Below are positions 50,951 to 62,630 of a stretch of 64,000 bases of DNA, piece by piece. The notes under the pieces are model-generated. The model made no database searches, was not told where the DNA came from, and worked only from the letters and a program-made list of their open reading frames with translations. This DNA comes from Petrolisthes cinctipes (taxonomy: Eukaryota; Arthropoda; Malacostraca; Decapoda; Porcellanidae). The position numbers and the translations under genes are program-made. The stretch covers positions 2,480,001 to 2,544,000 of the forward strand of contig JAWQEG010000470.1 in assembly GCA_033782935.1 (NCBI GenBank), in the 5' to 3' direction. The stretch's first letter is position 1. Each line of letters starts with the position of its first letter.

Positions 50951-53845
50951 TTCCGTTCCCTGAAGCGATCTGTACATGCCTACTCAGTGCTGGAATGTTT
51001 TCAAAATATAGGCCCAAAACATTAAAAAATCGATATTTTAAGTGTCTAAATTCGATATGTTCATGCATCTTCTGTACCCGTTTATATCTCAAATTCAGGC
51101 TCAAAACACCCGAAAATTCGATATTTTTGGGTCCCAGAAGCGATCTGTACATGCCTACTCCCTGTTAGAGTATTTTCAAAATACAGGCCCAAAACATGCT
51201 GAAAATCGATATTTTAGGTGCACAAAGTCGATATGTGTATGCATCTTCTGTATCCGTTTATATCCCAAATTGATGCTCAAAACACCCGAAAATTCGATAT
51301 TTTTGGGTCCCAGAAGCGATCTGTACATGCCTACTTAGTGCTAGAATATTTTCACAATATAGGCCCAAAACGTGCTAAAAATCGATATTTTGGGTGCCCA
51401 AAGTCGATATGTGCATGCATATTCTGTACCCGTTTACATCCCAAATTCAGGTTTAAAACACTCGAAAATTCGATATTTTTAGGTCCCAGAAGAGATCTGT
51501 ACTTAGTGCTAGAATATTTTCACAATATAGGCCCAAAACATGTTCAAAATCGATATTTTAGGTGCAAAAAGGCGATATGTGCATGCATCTTCAGTACCCG
51601 TTTATATCTCAAATTCAGGCTCAAAACACTCGTAAATTCAATATTTTTGGGTCCCAGAAGCGATCTGTACATGCCTACTCAGTGCTGGAATATTTTCAAA
51701 ATATTGGCATAAAACATGCTAAAAATCGATATTTTAGGTGTCCAAAGTCGATATGTGCAAGCATCTTCTGTACACGTTTACATCCCAAATTAAGGTTTAA
51801 AACACTCTAAAAATCGATATTTTTCGGTTCCAGAAGCGATCTGTACATGCCTACTCAGTGCTAGAATATTTTCAAAATGTAGGCCCAAAACATGCTCAAA
51901 ATCAATATTTTGGGTGCCCAAAGTCGATATGTGCATGCATCTTCTGTACCCGTTTATATCTCAAAATCAGGCTAAAAACACCCGAAAATTCGATATTTTT
52001 GGGTCCCACAAGCGATCTGTCCATGCCTACTCAGTGCTGGAATATTTTCAAAATATAGGCTCAAAACATGCTAAAAATCGATATTTTAAGTGTCTAAAGT
52101 CGATATGTGCATGCATCTAAAGTACCCGTTTATATCCCAAATTCAGGCTCAAAACACCCGAAAATCAATATTTTGGGGTCCCAGAAGCGATCTGTACATG
52201 CCTACTCAGTGCTAGAATGTTTTCAAAATATAGGCTCAAAACATGCTACAAATCGATATTTTAGGTGTCCAAAGTCGATATGTGCATGCATTTTCTGTAC
52301 CCGTTTATATCTCAAATTCAGGCTCAAAACACCCGAAAATTCAAAACTTTCCGTTCCCTGAAGAGATCTGTACATGCCTACTCAGTGCTGGAATATTTTC
52401 TAAATATAGGCCCAAAACGTGTTAAAAACCGATATTTTGGGTGCCCAAAGTCGATATGTGCATTCATCTTTTGTACCTGTTTATATCTCAAATTTAGGCT
52501 CAAAACACCCGAAAAATCGATATTTTTGGGTCCCAGAAGCGATCTGTACACGCCTACTCCTTGCTAGAATGTATTCAAGATACAGACCCAAAACATGCTC
52601 AAAATCGATATTTTAGGTGCAAGAAGTCGATATGTGCATGATTCTTCAGTACCCGTTTATATCTCAAATTCAGGCTCAAAACACCCAAAAATTCAATATT
52701 TTTCGTTCCCAGAAGCGATCTGTACATGCCTACTTAGTGCTGGAATGTTTTCAAAATATAGGCTCAAAACATGATAATAATCGATATTTTTAGTGTCTAA
52801 AGTCGATATGTTCATGCATCTTCTGTACCCGTTTATATCACAAATTCAGGCTCAAAACCCCCGAAAATTCTATATTTTTGGGTCCCAGAAGCGATCTGTA
52901 CATGCCTACTTAGTGCTATAATATTTTCAAAATATAGGCCCAAAACGTGCTAAAAATCGATATTTTGGGTGCGCAAAGTCGATATGTGCATGCATCTTCT
53001 GTATCCGTTTATATCCCAAATTCAGGCTCAAAATACCCAAAAATTCGATATTTTTTGGTCCCAGAAGCGATCTGTACATGCCTACTTAGTGCTATAATAT
53101 TTTCACAATATAGGCCCAAAACGCGCTAAAAATCGATATTTTGGGTGCCCAAAGTCGATATGTGCATGCATCTTCAGTACCCATTTATATCTCAAATTCA
53201 GGTTCAAACACGCGAAAATTCAATATTTTTGGGTCCCAGAAGCGATCTGTACATGCCTACTCAGTGCTGGAATGTTTTCAAAATATAGGCTCAAAACATG
53301 CTAAAAATCGATATCTTAGGTGTCCAAAGTCGATATGTGCATCCATCTTCAGTACCCGTTTATATCTCAAATTCAGGCTCAAAACACCCGAAAATTCGAT
53401 ATTTTTGTGTCCCAGAAGCGATCTGTGCATGGCTACTCAGTGCTAGAATGTTTTCACAATATAGGCTCAAAACATGCTAAAAATAGATATTTTAGGTGCC
53501 TAAAGTAGATATGTGCATGCATCTTCTGTACCCGTTTATATCTCAAATTCAGGCTCAAAACACCCGAAAATTCAAAATGTTCCGTTCCCTGAAGCGATCT
53601 GTACATGCCTACTCAGTGCTGGAATGTTTTCAAAATATAGGCCCAAAACATTAAAAAATCGATATTTTAAGTGTCTAAATTCGATATGTTCATGCATCTT
53701 CTGTACCCGTTTATATCTCAAATTCAGGCTCAAAACACCCGAAAATTCGATATTTTTGGGTCCCAGAAGCGATCTGTACATGCCTACTCCCTGTTAGAGT
53801 ATTTTCAAAATACAGGCCCAAAACATGCTGAAAATCGATATTTTA
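50950..53845 (+). repeat. About 2.9-kb block, copy 1 (partner 59.73-62.63 kb)
   Basis: The block recurs at +8,774 to +8,782 bp. The offset shifts by 8 bp at the deletion near 51,498 and by 1 bp at about 52,858, where CAAAACCCCCG became CAAAACCCCG in the partner. Shared marks include GGTCCCACAAGCG, CATGCATTTTCTG, GTGCATGATTCTTCAG, AAACGCGCTAAAAATCG, GTGCATGGCTACTC and AAAATGTTCCGTTCCC. The match ends near 53,848, where GGTGCAAGAAG faces GGTGCACAAAG. Confidence 0.85.
51490..51515 (+). other. 8-bp deletion between TAC repeats, copy 1
   Basis: GATCTGTACTTAGTGCTAG replaces the usual CTGTACATGCCTACTTAG. The lost ATGCCTAC lies between two TAC triplets, the mark of short-homology deletion or slippage. 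The same state occurs at about 58,866-58,891. Confidence 0.85.
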
Positions 53846-53969
53846 GGTGCAAGAAGTCGATATGTGCATGATTCTTCAGTACCCGTTTATATCTCAAATT
53901 CAGGCTCAAAACACCCAAAAATTCAATATTTTTGGGTCCCAGAAGCGATCTGTACATGCCTACTTAGTG

Positions 53970-56165
53970 CTGGAATGTTTTCAAAATATAGGCTCAAAAC
54001 ATGATAATAATCGATATTTTTAGTGTCTAAAGTCGATATGTGCATGCATCTTCTGTATCCGTTTATATCCCAAATTCAGGCTCAAAATACCCAAAAATTC
54101 GATATTTTTTGGTCCCAGAAGCGATCTGTACATGCCTACTTAGTGCTATAATATTTTCTAAATATAGGCCCAAAACGTGTTAAAAATCAATATTTTAGGT
54201 GCCCAAAGTCGATATGTGCATGCATCCTCTGTACCTGTTTATATCTCAAATTCAGGCTCAAAACACCCGAAAATTCGATATTTTTGGGTCCCAGAAGCGA
54301 TTTGTATACGCCTACTCCTTGCTAGAATGTATTCAAGATACAGACCCAAAACATGCTCAAAATCGATATTTTAGGTGCAAGAAGTCGATATGTGCATGCA
54401 TCTTCAGTACCCGTTTATATCTCAAATTCAGGCTCAAAACACCCGAAAATTCAATATTTTTCGTTCCCAGAAGCGATCTCTACATGCCTACTCAGTGCTA
54501 GAATATTTTCAAAATATAGGCCCAAAACATGCTAAAAATCAATATTTTGGGTGCCAAAAGTCGATATGTGGATGCATCTTCTGTACCCGTTTATATCTTA
54601 AATTCAGGCTCAAAACACTCGAAAATTGGATATTTTTGTGTCCCAGAAGCGATCTGTACATGACTACTCCGTGTTAGAGTATTTTCAGAATACTGGCCCA
54701 AAACATGCTAAAAATCGATATTTTGGGTGCCCAAAGTCGATATGTGCATTCATCTTCTGTACCTGTTTATATCTCAAATTAAGGCTCATAACACCCAAAA
54801 ATTCAATATTTTTGGGTCCCAGAAGCAATCTGTACATGCCTACTCCTTGCTAGTATGTTTTCAAGATACAGACCCAAAACATGCTCAAAATCGATATTTC
54901 AGGTGCAAAAAGTCGATATGTGCATCCATCTTCAGTACCCGTTTATATCTCAAATTCAGGCTCAAAAAACCCGAAAATTCGATATTTTTGGGTCCCAGAA
55001 GCGATCTGTGCATGCCTACTCAGTGCTAGAATGTTTTCACAATATAAGCTCAAAACATGCTAAAAATAGATATTTTAGGTGCCTAAAGTAGATATGTGCA
55101 TGCATCTTCTGTACCCGTTTATATCTCAAATTCAGGCTCAAAACACCCGAAAATTCAAAATTTTCCGTTCCCTGAAGCGATCTGTACATGCCTACTCAGT
55201 GCTGGAATGTTTTCAAAATATAGGCCCAAAACATTAAAAAATCGATATTTTAAGTGTCTAAATTCGATATGTTCATGCATCTTCTGTACCCGTTTATATC
55301 TCAAATTCAGGCTCAAAACACCCGAAAATTCGATATTTTTGGGTCCCAGAAGCGATCTGTACATGCCTACTCCCTGTTAGAGTATTTTCAAAATACAGGC
55401 CCAAAACATGCTGAAAATCGATATTTTAGGTGCACAAAGTCGATATGTGTATGCATCTTCTGTATCCGTTTATATCCCAAATTGATGCTCAAAACACCCG
55501 AAAATTCGATATTTTTGGGTCCCAGAAGCGATCTGTACATGCCTACTTAGTGCTAGAATATTTTCACAATATAGGCCCAAAACGTGCTAAAAATCGATAT
55601 TTTGGGTGCCCAAAGTCGATATGTGCATGCATATTCTGTACCCGTTTACATCCCAAATTCAGGTTTAAAACACTCGAAAATTCGATATTTTTGGGTCCCA
55701 GAAGAGATCTGTACATGCCTACTCCTTGCTAGAATGTTTTCAAGATACAGACCCAAAACATGTTCAAAATCGATATTTTAGGTGCAAAAAGGCGATATGT
55801 GCATGCATCTTCAGTACCCGTTTATATCTCAAATTCAGGCTCAAAACACTCGTAAATTCAATATTTTTGGGTCCCAGAAGCGATCTGTACATGCCTACTC
55901 AGTGCTGGAATATTTTCAAAATATTGGCATAAAACATGCTAAAAATCGATATTTTAGGTGTCCAAAGTCGATATGTGCAAGCATCTTCTGTACACGTTTA
56001 CATCCCAAATTAAGGTTTAAAACACTCTAAAAATCGATATTTTTCGGTTCCAGAAGCGATCTGTACATGCCTACTCAGTGCTAGAATATTTTCAAAATGT
56101 AGGCCCAAAACATGCTCAAAATCAATATTTTGGGTGCCCAAAGTCGATATGTGCATGCATCTAAA
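53970..56165 (+). repeat. About 2.2-kb block, copy 1 of an 18-monomer displacement
   Basis: The block recurs at +3,164 bp as 57.13-59.32 kb. Shared marks include CATGATAATAATCG, TGTGGATGCATC and the marker at 54,626 and 57,790, together with a fusion at about 54,915 of GCAAAAAGTCGATATG with GTGCATCCATC, which removes two monomers relative to 50.5 kb. Confidence 0.85.
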
Positions 56166-56170
56166 GTACC
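56112..56170 (+). other. Hybrid monomer at an unequal-exchange junction
   Basis: Compared with 51,891-52,125, the sequence enters one unit (CTCAAAATCAATATTTTGGG) and leaves in the next (CATCTAAAGTACCC), with exactly one unit missing. The crossover lies in a shared identical stretch from AAAGTCGATATG to GCATGCATCT. Confidence 0.85.
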
Positions 56171-57129
56171 CGTTTATATCCCAAATTCAGGCTCAAAACA
56201 CCCGAAAATCAATATTTTGGGGTCCCAGAAGCGATCTGTACATGCCTACTCAGTGCTAGAATGTTTTCAAAATATAGGCTCAAAACATGCTACAAATCGA
56301 TATTTTAGGTGTCCAAAGTCGATATGTGCATGCATTTTCTGTACCCGTTTATATCTCAAATTCAGGCTCAAAACACCCGAAAATTCAAAACTTTCCGTTC
56401 CCTGAAGAGATCTGTACATGCCTACTCAGTGCTGGAATATTTTCTAAATATAGGCCCAAAACGTGTTAAAAATCGATATTTTGGGTGCCCAAAGTCGATA
56501 TGTGCATTCATCTTTTGTACCTGTTTATATCTCAAATTTAGGCTCAAAACACCCGAAAAATCGATATTTTTGGGTCCCAGAAGCGATCTGTACACGCCTA
56601 CTCCTTGCTAGAATGTATTCAAGATACAGACCCAAAACATGCTCAAAATCGATATTTTAGGTGCAAGAAGTCGATATGTGCATGATTCTTCAGTACCCGT
56701 TTATATCTCAAATTCAGGCTCAAAACACCCAAAAATTCAATATTTTTCGTTCCCAGAAGCGATCTGTACATGCCTACTTAGTGCTGGAATGTTTTCAAAA
56801 TATAGGCTCAAAACATGATAATAATCGATATTTTTAGTGTCTAAAGTCGATATGTTCATGCATCTTCTGTACCCGTTTATATCACAAATTCAGGCTCAAA
56901 ACCCCGAAAATTCTATATTTTTGGGTCCCAGAAGCGATCTGTACATGCCTACTTAGTGCTATAATATTTTCACAATATAGGCCCAAAACGCGCTAAAAAT
57001 CGATATTTTGGGTGCCCAAAGTCGATATGTGCATGCATCTTCAGTACCCATTTATATCTCAAATTCAGGTTCAAACACCCGAAAATTCAATATTTTTGGG
57101 TCCCAGAAGCGATCTGTACATGCCTACTC

Positions 57130-59320
57130 AGTGCTGGAATGTTTTCAAAATATAGGCTCAAAACATGATAATAATCGATATTTTTAGTGTCTAAAGTCGA
57201 TATGTGCATGCATCTTCTGTATCCGTTTATATCCCAAATTCAGGCTCAAAATACCCAAAAATTCGATATTTTTTGGTCCCAGAAGCGATCTGTACATGCC
57301 TACTTAGTGCTATAATATTTTCTAAATATAGGCCCAAAACGTGTTAAAAATCAATATTTTAGGTGCCCAAAGTCGATATGTGCATGCATCCTCTGTACCT
57401 GTTTATATCTCAAATTCAGGCTCAAAACACCCGAAAATTCGATATTTTTGTGTCCCAGAAGCGATCTGTATACGCCTACTCCTTGCTAGAATGTATTCAA
57501 GATACAGACCCAAAACATGCTCAAAATCGATATTTTAGGTGCAAGAAGTCGATATGTGCATGCATCTTCAGTACCCGTTTATATCTCAAATTCAGGCTCA
57601 AAACACCCGAAAATTCAATATTTTTCGTTCCCAGAAGCGATCTCTACATGCCTACTCAGTGCTAGAATATTTTCAAAATATAGGCCCAAAACATGCTAAA
57701 AATCAATATTTTGGGTGCCAAAAGTCGATATGTGGATGCATCTTCTGTACCCGTTTATATCTTAAATTCAGGCTCAAAACACTCGAAAATTGGATATTTT
57801 TGTGTCCCAGAAGCGATCTGTACATGACTACTCCGTGTTAGAGTATTTTCAGAATACTGGCCCAAAACATGCTAAAAATCGATATTTTGGGTGCCCAAAG
57901 TCGATATGTGCATTCATCTTCTGTACCTGTTTATATCTCAAATTAAGGCTCATAACACCCAAAAATTCAATATTTTTGGGTCCCAGAAGCAATCTGTACA
58001 TGCCTACTCCTTGCTAGTATGTTTTCAAGATACAGACCCAAAACATGCTCAAAATCGATATTTCAGGTGCAAAAAGTCGATATGTGCATCCATCTTCAGT
58101 ACCCGTTTATATCTCAAATTCAGGCTCTAAAAACCCGAAAATTCGATATTTTTGGGTCCCAGAAGCGATCTGTGCATGCCTACTCAGTGCTAGAATGTTT
58201 TCACAATATAGGCTCAAAACATGCTAAAAATAGATATTTTAGGTGCCTAAAGTAGATATGTGCATGCATCTTCTGTACCCGTTTATATCTCAAATTCAGG
58301 CTCAAAACACCCGAAAATTCAAAATTTTCCGTTCCCTGAAGCGATCTGTACATGCCTACTCAGTGCTGGAATGTTTTCAAAATATAGGCCCAAAACATTA
58401 AAAAATCGATATTTTAAGTGTCTAAATTCGATATGTTCATGCATCTTCTGTACCCGTTTATATCTCAAATTCAGGCTCAAAACACCCGAAAATTCGATAT
58501 TTTTGGGTCCCAGAAGCGATCTGTACATGCCTACTCCCTGTTAGAGTATTTTCAAAATACAGGCCCAAAACATGCTGAAAATCGATATTTTAGGTGCACA
58601 AAGTCGATATGTGTATGCATCTTCTGTATCCGTTTATATCCCAAATTGATGCTCAAAACACCCGAAAATTCGATATTTTTGGGTCCCAGAAGCGATCTGT
58701 ACATGCCTACTTAGTGCTAGAATATTTTCACAATATAGGCCCAAAACGTGCTAAAAATCGATATTTTGGGTGCCCAAAGTCGATATGTGCATGCATATTC
58801 TGTACCCGTTTACATCCCAAATTCAGGTTTAAAACACTCGAAAATTCGATATTTTTGGGTCCCAGAAGAGATCTGTACTTAGTGCTAGAATATTTTCACA
58901 ATATAGGCCCAAAACATGTTCAAAATCGATATTTTAGGTGCAAAAAGGCGATATGTGCATGCATCTTCAGTACCCGTTTATATCTCAAATTCAGGTTCAA
59001 AACACTCGTAAATTCAATATTTTTGGGTCCCAGAAGCGATCTGTACATGCCTACTCAGTGCTGGAATATTTTCAAAATATTGGCATAAAACATGCTAAAA
59101 ATCGATATTTTAGGTGTCCAAAGTCGATATGTGCAAGCATCTTCTGTACACGTTTACATCCCAAATTAAGGTTTAAAACACTCTAAAAATCGATATTTTT
59201 CGGTTCCAGAAGCGATCTGTACATGCCTACTCAGTGCTAGAATATTTTCAAAATGTAGGCCCAAAACATGCTCAAAATCAATATTTTGGGTGCCCAAAGT
59301 CGATATGTGCATGCATCTTC
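57130..59320 (+). repeat. About 2.2-kb block, copy 2 of the 18-monomer displacement
   Basis: Matches 53.97-56.17 kb, with the offset changing from 3,164 to 3,156 bp at the 8-bp deletion near 58,876. Private changes include CAGGCTCTAAAAACCCG at about 58,122 and TTTTTGTGTCCC at about 57,446. Confidence 0.85.
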
Positions 59321-61085
59321 TGTACCCGTTTATATCTCAAAATCAGGCTAAAAACACCCGAAAATTCGATATTTTTGGGTCCCACAAGCGATCTGTCCAT
59401 GCCTACTCAGTGCTGGAATATTTTCAAAATATAGGCTCAAAACATGCTAAAAATCGATATTTTAAGTGTCTAAAGTCGATATGTGCATGCATCTAAAGTA
59501 CCCGTTTATATCCCAAATTCAGGCTCAAAACACCCGAAAATCAATATTTTGGGGTCCCAGAAGCGATCTGTACATGCCTACTCAGTGCTAGAATGTTTTC
59601 AAAATATAGGCTCAAAACATGCTACAAATCGATATTTTAGGTGTCCAAAGTCGATATGTGCATGCATTTTCTGTACCCGTTTATATCTCAAATTCAGGCT
59701 CAAAACACCCGAAAATTCAAAATTTTCCGTTCCCTGAAGCGATCTGTACATGCCTACTCAGTGCTGGAATGTTTTCAAAATATAGGCCCAAAACATTAAA
59801 AAATCGATATTTTAAGTGTCTAAATTCGATATGTTCATGCATCTTCTGTACCCGTTTATATCTCAAATTCAGGCTCAAAACACCCGAAAATTCGATATTT
59901 TTGGGTCCCAGAAGCGATCTGTACATGCCTACTCCCTGTTAGAGTATTTTCAAAATACAGGCCCAAAACATGCTGAAAATCGATATTTTAGGTGCACAAA
60001 GTCGATATGTGTATGCATCTTCTGTATCCGTTTATATCCCAAATTGATGCTCAAAACACCCGAAAATTCGATATTTTTGGGTCCCAGAAGCGATCTGTAC
60101 ATGCCTACTTAGTGCTAGAATATTTTCACAATATAGGCCCAAAACGTGCTAAAAATCGATATTTTGGGTGCCCAAAGTCGATATGTGCATGCATATTCTG
60201 TACCCGTTTACATCCCAAATTCAGGTTTAAAACACTCGAAAATTCGATATTTTTGGGTCCCAGAAGAGATCTGTACATGCCTACTCCTTGCTAGAATGTT
60301 TTCAAGATACAGACCCAAAACATGTTCAAAATCGATATTTTAGGTGCAAAAAGGCGATATGTGCATGCATCTTCAGTACCCGTTTATATCTCAAATTCAG
60401 GCTCAAAACACTCGTAAATTCAATATTTTTGGGTCCCAGAAGCGATCTGTACATGCCTACTCAGTGCTGGAATATTTTCAAAATATTGGCATAAAACATG
60501 CTAAAAATCGATATTTTAGGTGTCCAAAGTCGATATGTGCAAGCATCTTCTGTACACGTTTACATCCCAAATTAAGGTTTAAAACACTCTAAAAATCGAT
60601 ATTTTTCGGTTCCAGAAGCGATCTGTACATGCCTACTCAGTGCTAGAATATTTTCAAAATGTAGGCCCAAAACATGCTCAAAATCAATATTTTGGGTGCC
60701 CAAAGTCGATATGTGCATGCATCTTCTGTACCCGTTTATATCTCAAAATCAGTCTAAAAACACCCGAAAATTCGATATTTTTGGGTCCCACAAGCGATCT
60801 GTCCATGCCTACTCAGTGCTGGAATATTTTCAAAATATAGGCTCAAAACATGCTAAAAATCGATATTTTAAGTGTCTAAAGTCGATATGTGCATGCATCT
60901 AAAGTACCCGTTTATATCCCAAATTCAGGCTCAAAACACCCGAAAATCAATATTTTGGGGTCCCAGAAGCGATCTGTACATGCCTACTCAGTGCTAGAAT
61001 GTTTTCAAAATATAGGCTCAAAACATGCTACAAATCGATATTTTAGGTGTCCAAAGTCGATATGTGCATGCATTTTCTGTACCCG
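58280..61085 (+). repeat. 8-monomer HOR, two tandem copies (1,398 and 1,406 bp)
   Basis: The first copy runs about 58,280-59,677, the second about 59,678-61,085. The first lacks 8 bp at about 58,876. Order: TTTTCCGTTCCCTG, CCTGTTAGAG, AATTGATGCTC, CATATTCTG, AAAAAGGCGATATG, GCAAGCATCTTC, CCCACAAGCG, CATCTAAAG, CATGCATTTTCTG. Confidence 0.85.
58866..58891 (+). other. 8-bp deletion between TAC repeats, copy 2
   Basis: Identical to the deletion at 51,490-51,515, while the related units at about 55,691 and 60,255 keep the 8 bases. Surrounding states match 51.0-52.3 kb at +7,376 bp, so this is one event spread by segmental copying. Confidence 0.85.
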
Positions 61086-62630
61086 TTTATATCTCAAATT
61101 CAGGCTCAAAACACCCGAAAATTCAAAACTTTCCGTTCCCTGAAGAGATCTGTACATGCCTACTCAGTGCTGGAATATTTTCTAAATATAGGCCCAAAAC
61201 GTGTTAAAAATCGATATTTTGGGTGCCCAAAGTCGATATGTGCATTCATCTTTTGTACCTGTTTATATCTCAAATTTAGGCTCAAAACACCCGAAAAATC
61301 GATATTTTTGGGTCCCAGAAGCGATCTGTACACGCCTACTCCTTGCTAGAATGTATTCAAGATACAGACCCAAAACATGCTCAAAATCGATATTTTAGGT
61401 GCAAGAAGTCGATATGTGCATGATTCTTCAGTACCCGTTTATATCTCAAATTCAGGCTCAAAACACCCAAAAATTCAATATTTTTCGTTCCCAGAAGCGA
61501 TCTGTACATGCCTACTTAGTGCTGGAATGTTTTCAAAATATAGGCTCAAAACATGATAATAATCGATATTTTTAGTGTCTAAAGTCGATATGTTCATGCA
61601 TCTTCTGTACCCGTTTATATCACAAATTCAGGCTCAAAACCCCGAAAATTCTATATTTTTGGGTCCCAGAAGCGATCTGTACATGCCTACTTAGTGCTAT
61701 AATATTTTCAAAATATAGGCCCAAAACGTGCTAAAAATCGATATTTTGGGTGCGCAAAGTCGATATGTGCATGCATCTTCTGTACCCGTTTATATCTCAA
61801 ATTCAGGCTCAAAATACCCAAAAATTCGATATTTTTTGGTCCCAGAAGCGATCTGTACATGCCTACTTAGTGCTATAATATTTTCACAATATAGGCCCAA
61901 AACGCGCTAAAAATCGATATTTTGGGTGCCCAAAGTCGATATGTGCATGCATCTTCAGTACCCATTTATATCTCAAATTCAGGTTCAAACACCCGAAAAT
62001 TCAATATTTTTGGGTCCCAGAAGCGATCTGTACATGCCTACTCAGTGCTGGAATGTTTTCAAAATATAGGCTCAAAACATGCTAAAAATCGATATCTTAG
62101 GTGTCCAAAGTCGATATGTGCATCCATCTTCAGTACCCGTTTATATCTCAAATTCAGGCTCAAAACACCCGAAAATTCGATATTTTTGGGTCCCAGAAGC
62201 GATCTGTGCATGGCTACTCAGTGCTAGAATGTTTTCACAATATAGGCTCAAAACATGCTAAAAATAGATATTTTAGGTGCCTAAAGTAGATATGTGCATG
62301 CATCTTCTGTACCCGTTTATATCTCAAATTCAGGCTCAAAACACCCGAAAATTCAAAATGTTCCGTTCCCTGAAGCGATCTGTACATGCCTACTCAGTGC
62401 TGGAATGTTTTCAAAATATAGGCCCAAAACATTAAAAAATCGATATTTTAAGTGTCTAAATTCGATATGTTCATGCATCTTCTGTACCCGTTTATATCTC
62501 AAATTCAGGCTCAAAACACCCGAAAATTCGATATTTTTGGGTCCCAGAAGCGATCTGTACATGCCTACTCCCTGTTAGAGTATTTTCAAAATACAGGCCC
62601 AAAACATGCTGAAAATCGATATTTTAGGTG
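59730..62630 (+). repeat. About 2.9-kb block, copy 2 (partner 50.95-53.85 kb)
   Basis: Copy of the left partner 8.78 kb away. It overlaps the second 8-mer unit, so the 8-mer duplication and the long-distance copy share sequence. Differences include CAGTCTAAAAACACC at about 60,750 and TTTTTGGGTCCC for TTTTTGTGTCCC at about 62,183. Confidence 0.8.

Noticed and set aside
47300..57330. TATAAT-like promoter in GTGCTATAATATTTTC variants
   Set aside because: This is a single-base variant of GTGCTAGAATATTTTC in some monomers. There is no matching upstream element or gene, and the context is eukaryotic satellite.
49460..57340. Stretches with few open frames (49,460-49,790; 52,620-52,940; 53,870-54,170; 56,660-57,340) as possible non-satellite islands
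   Set aside because: Direct reading shows ordinary monomers. Frames are short there because of variants such as GTGCATGATTCTTCAG and CATGATAATAATCG.
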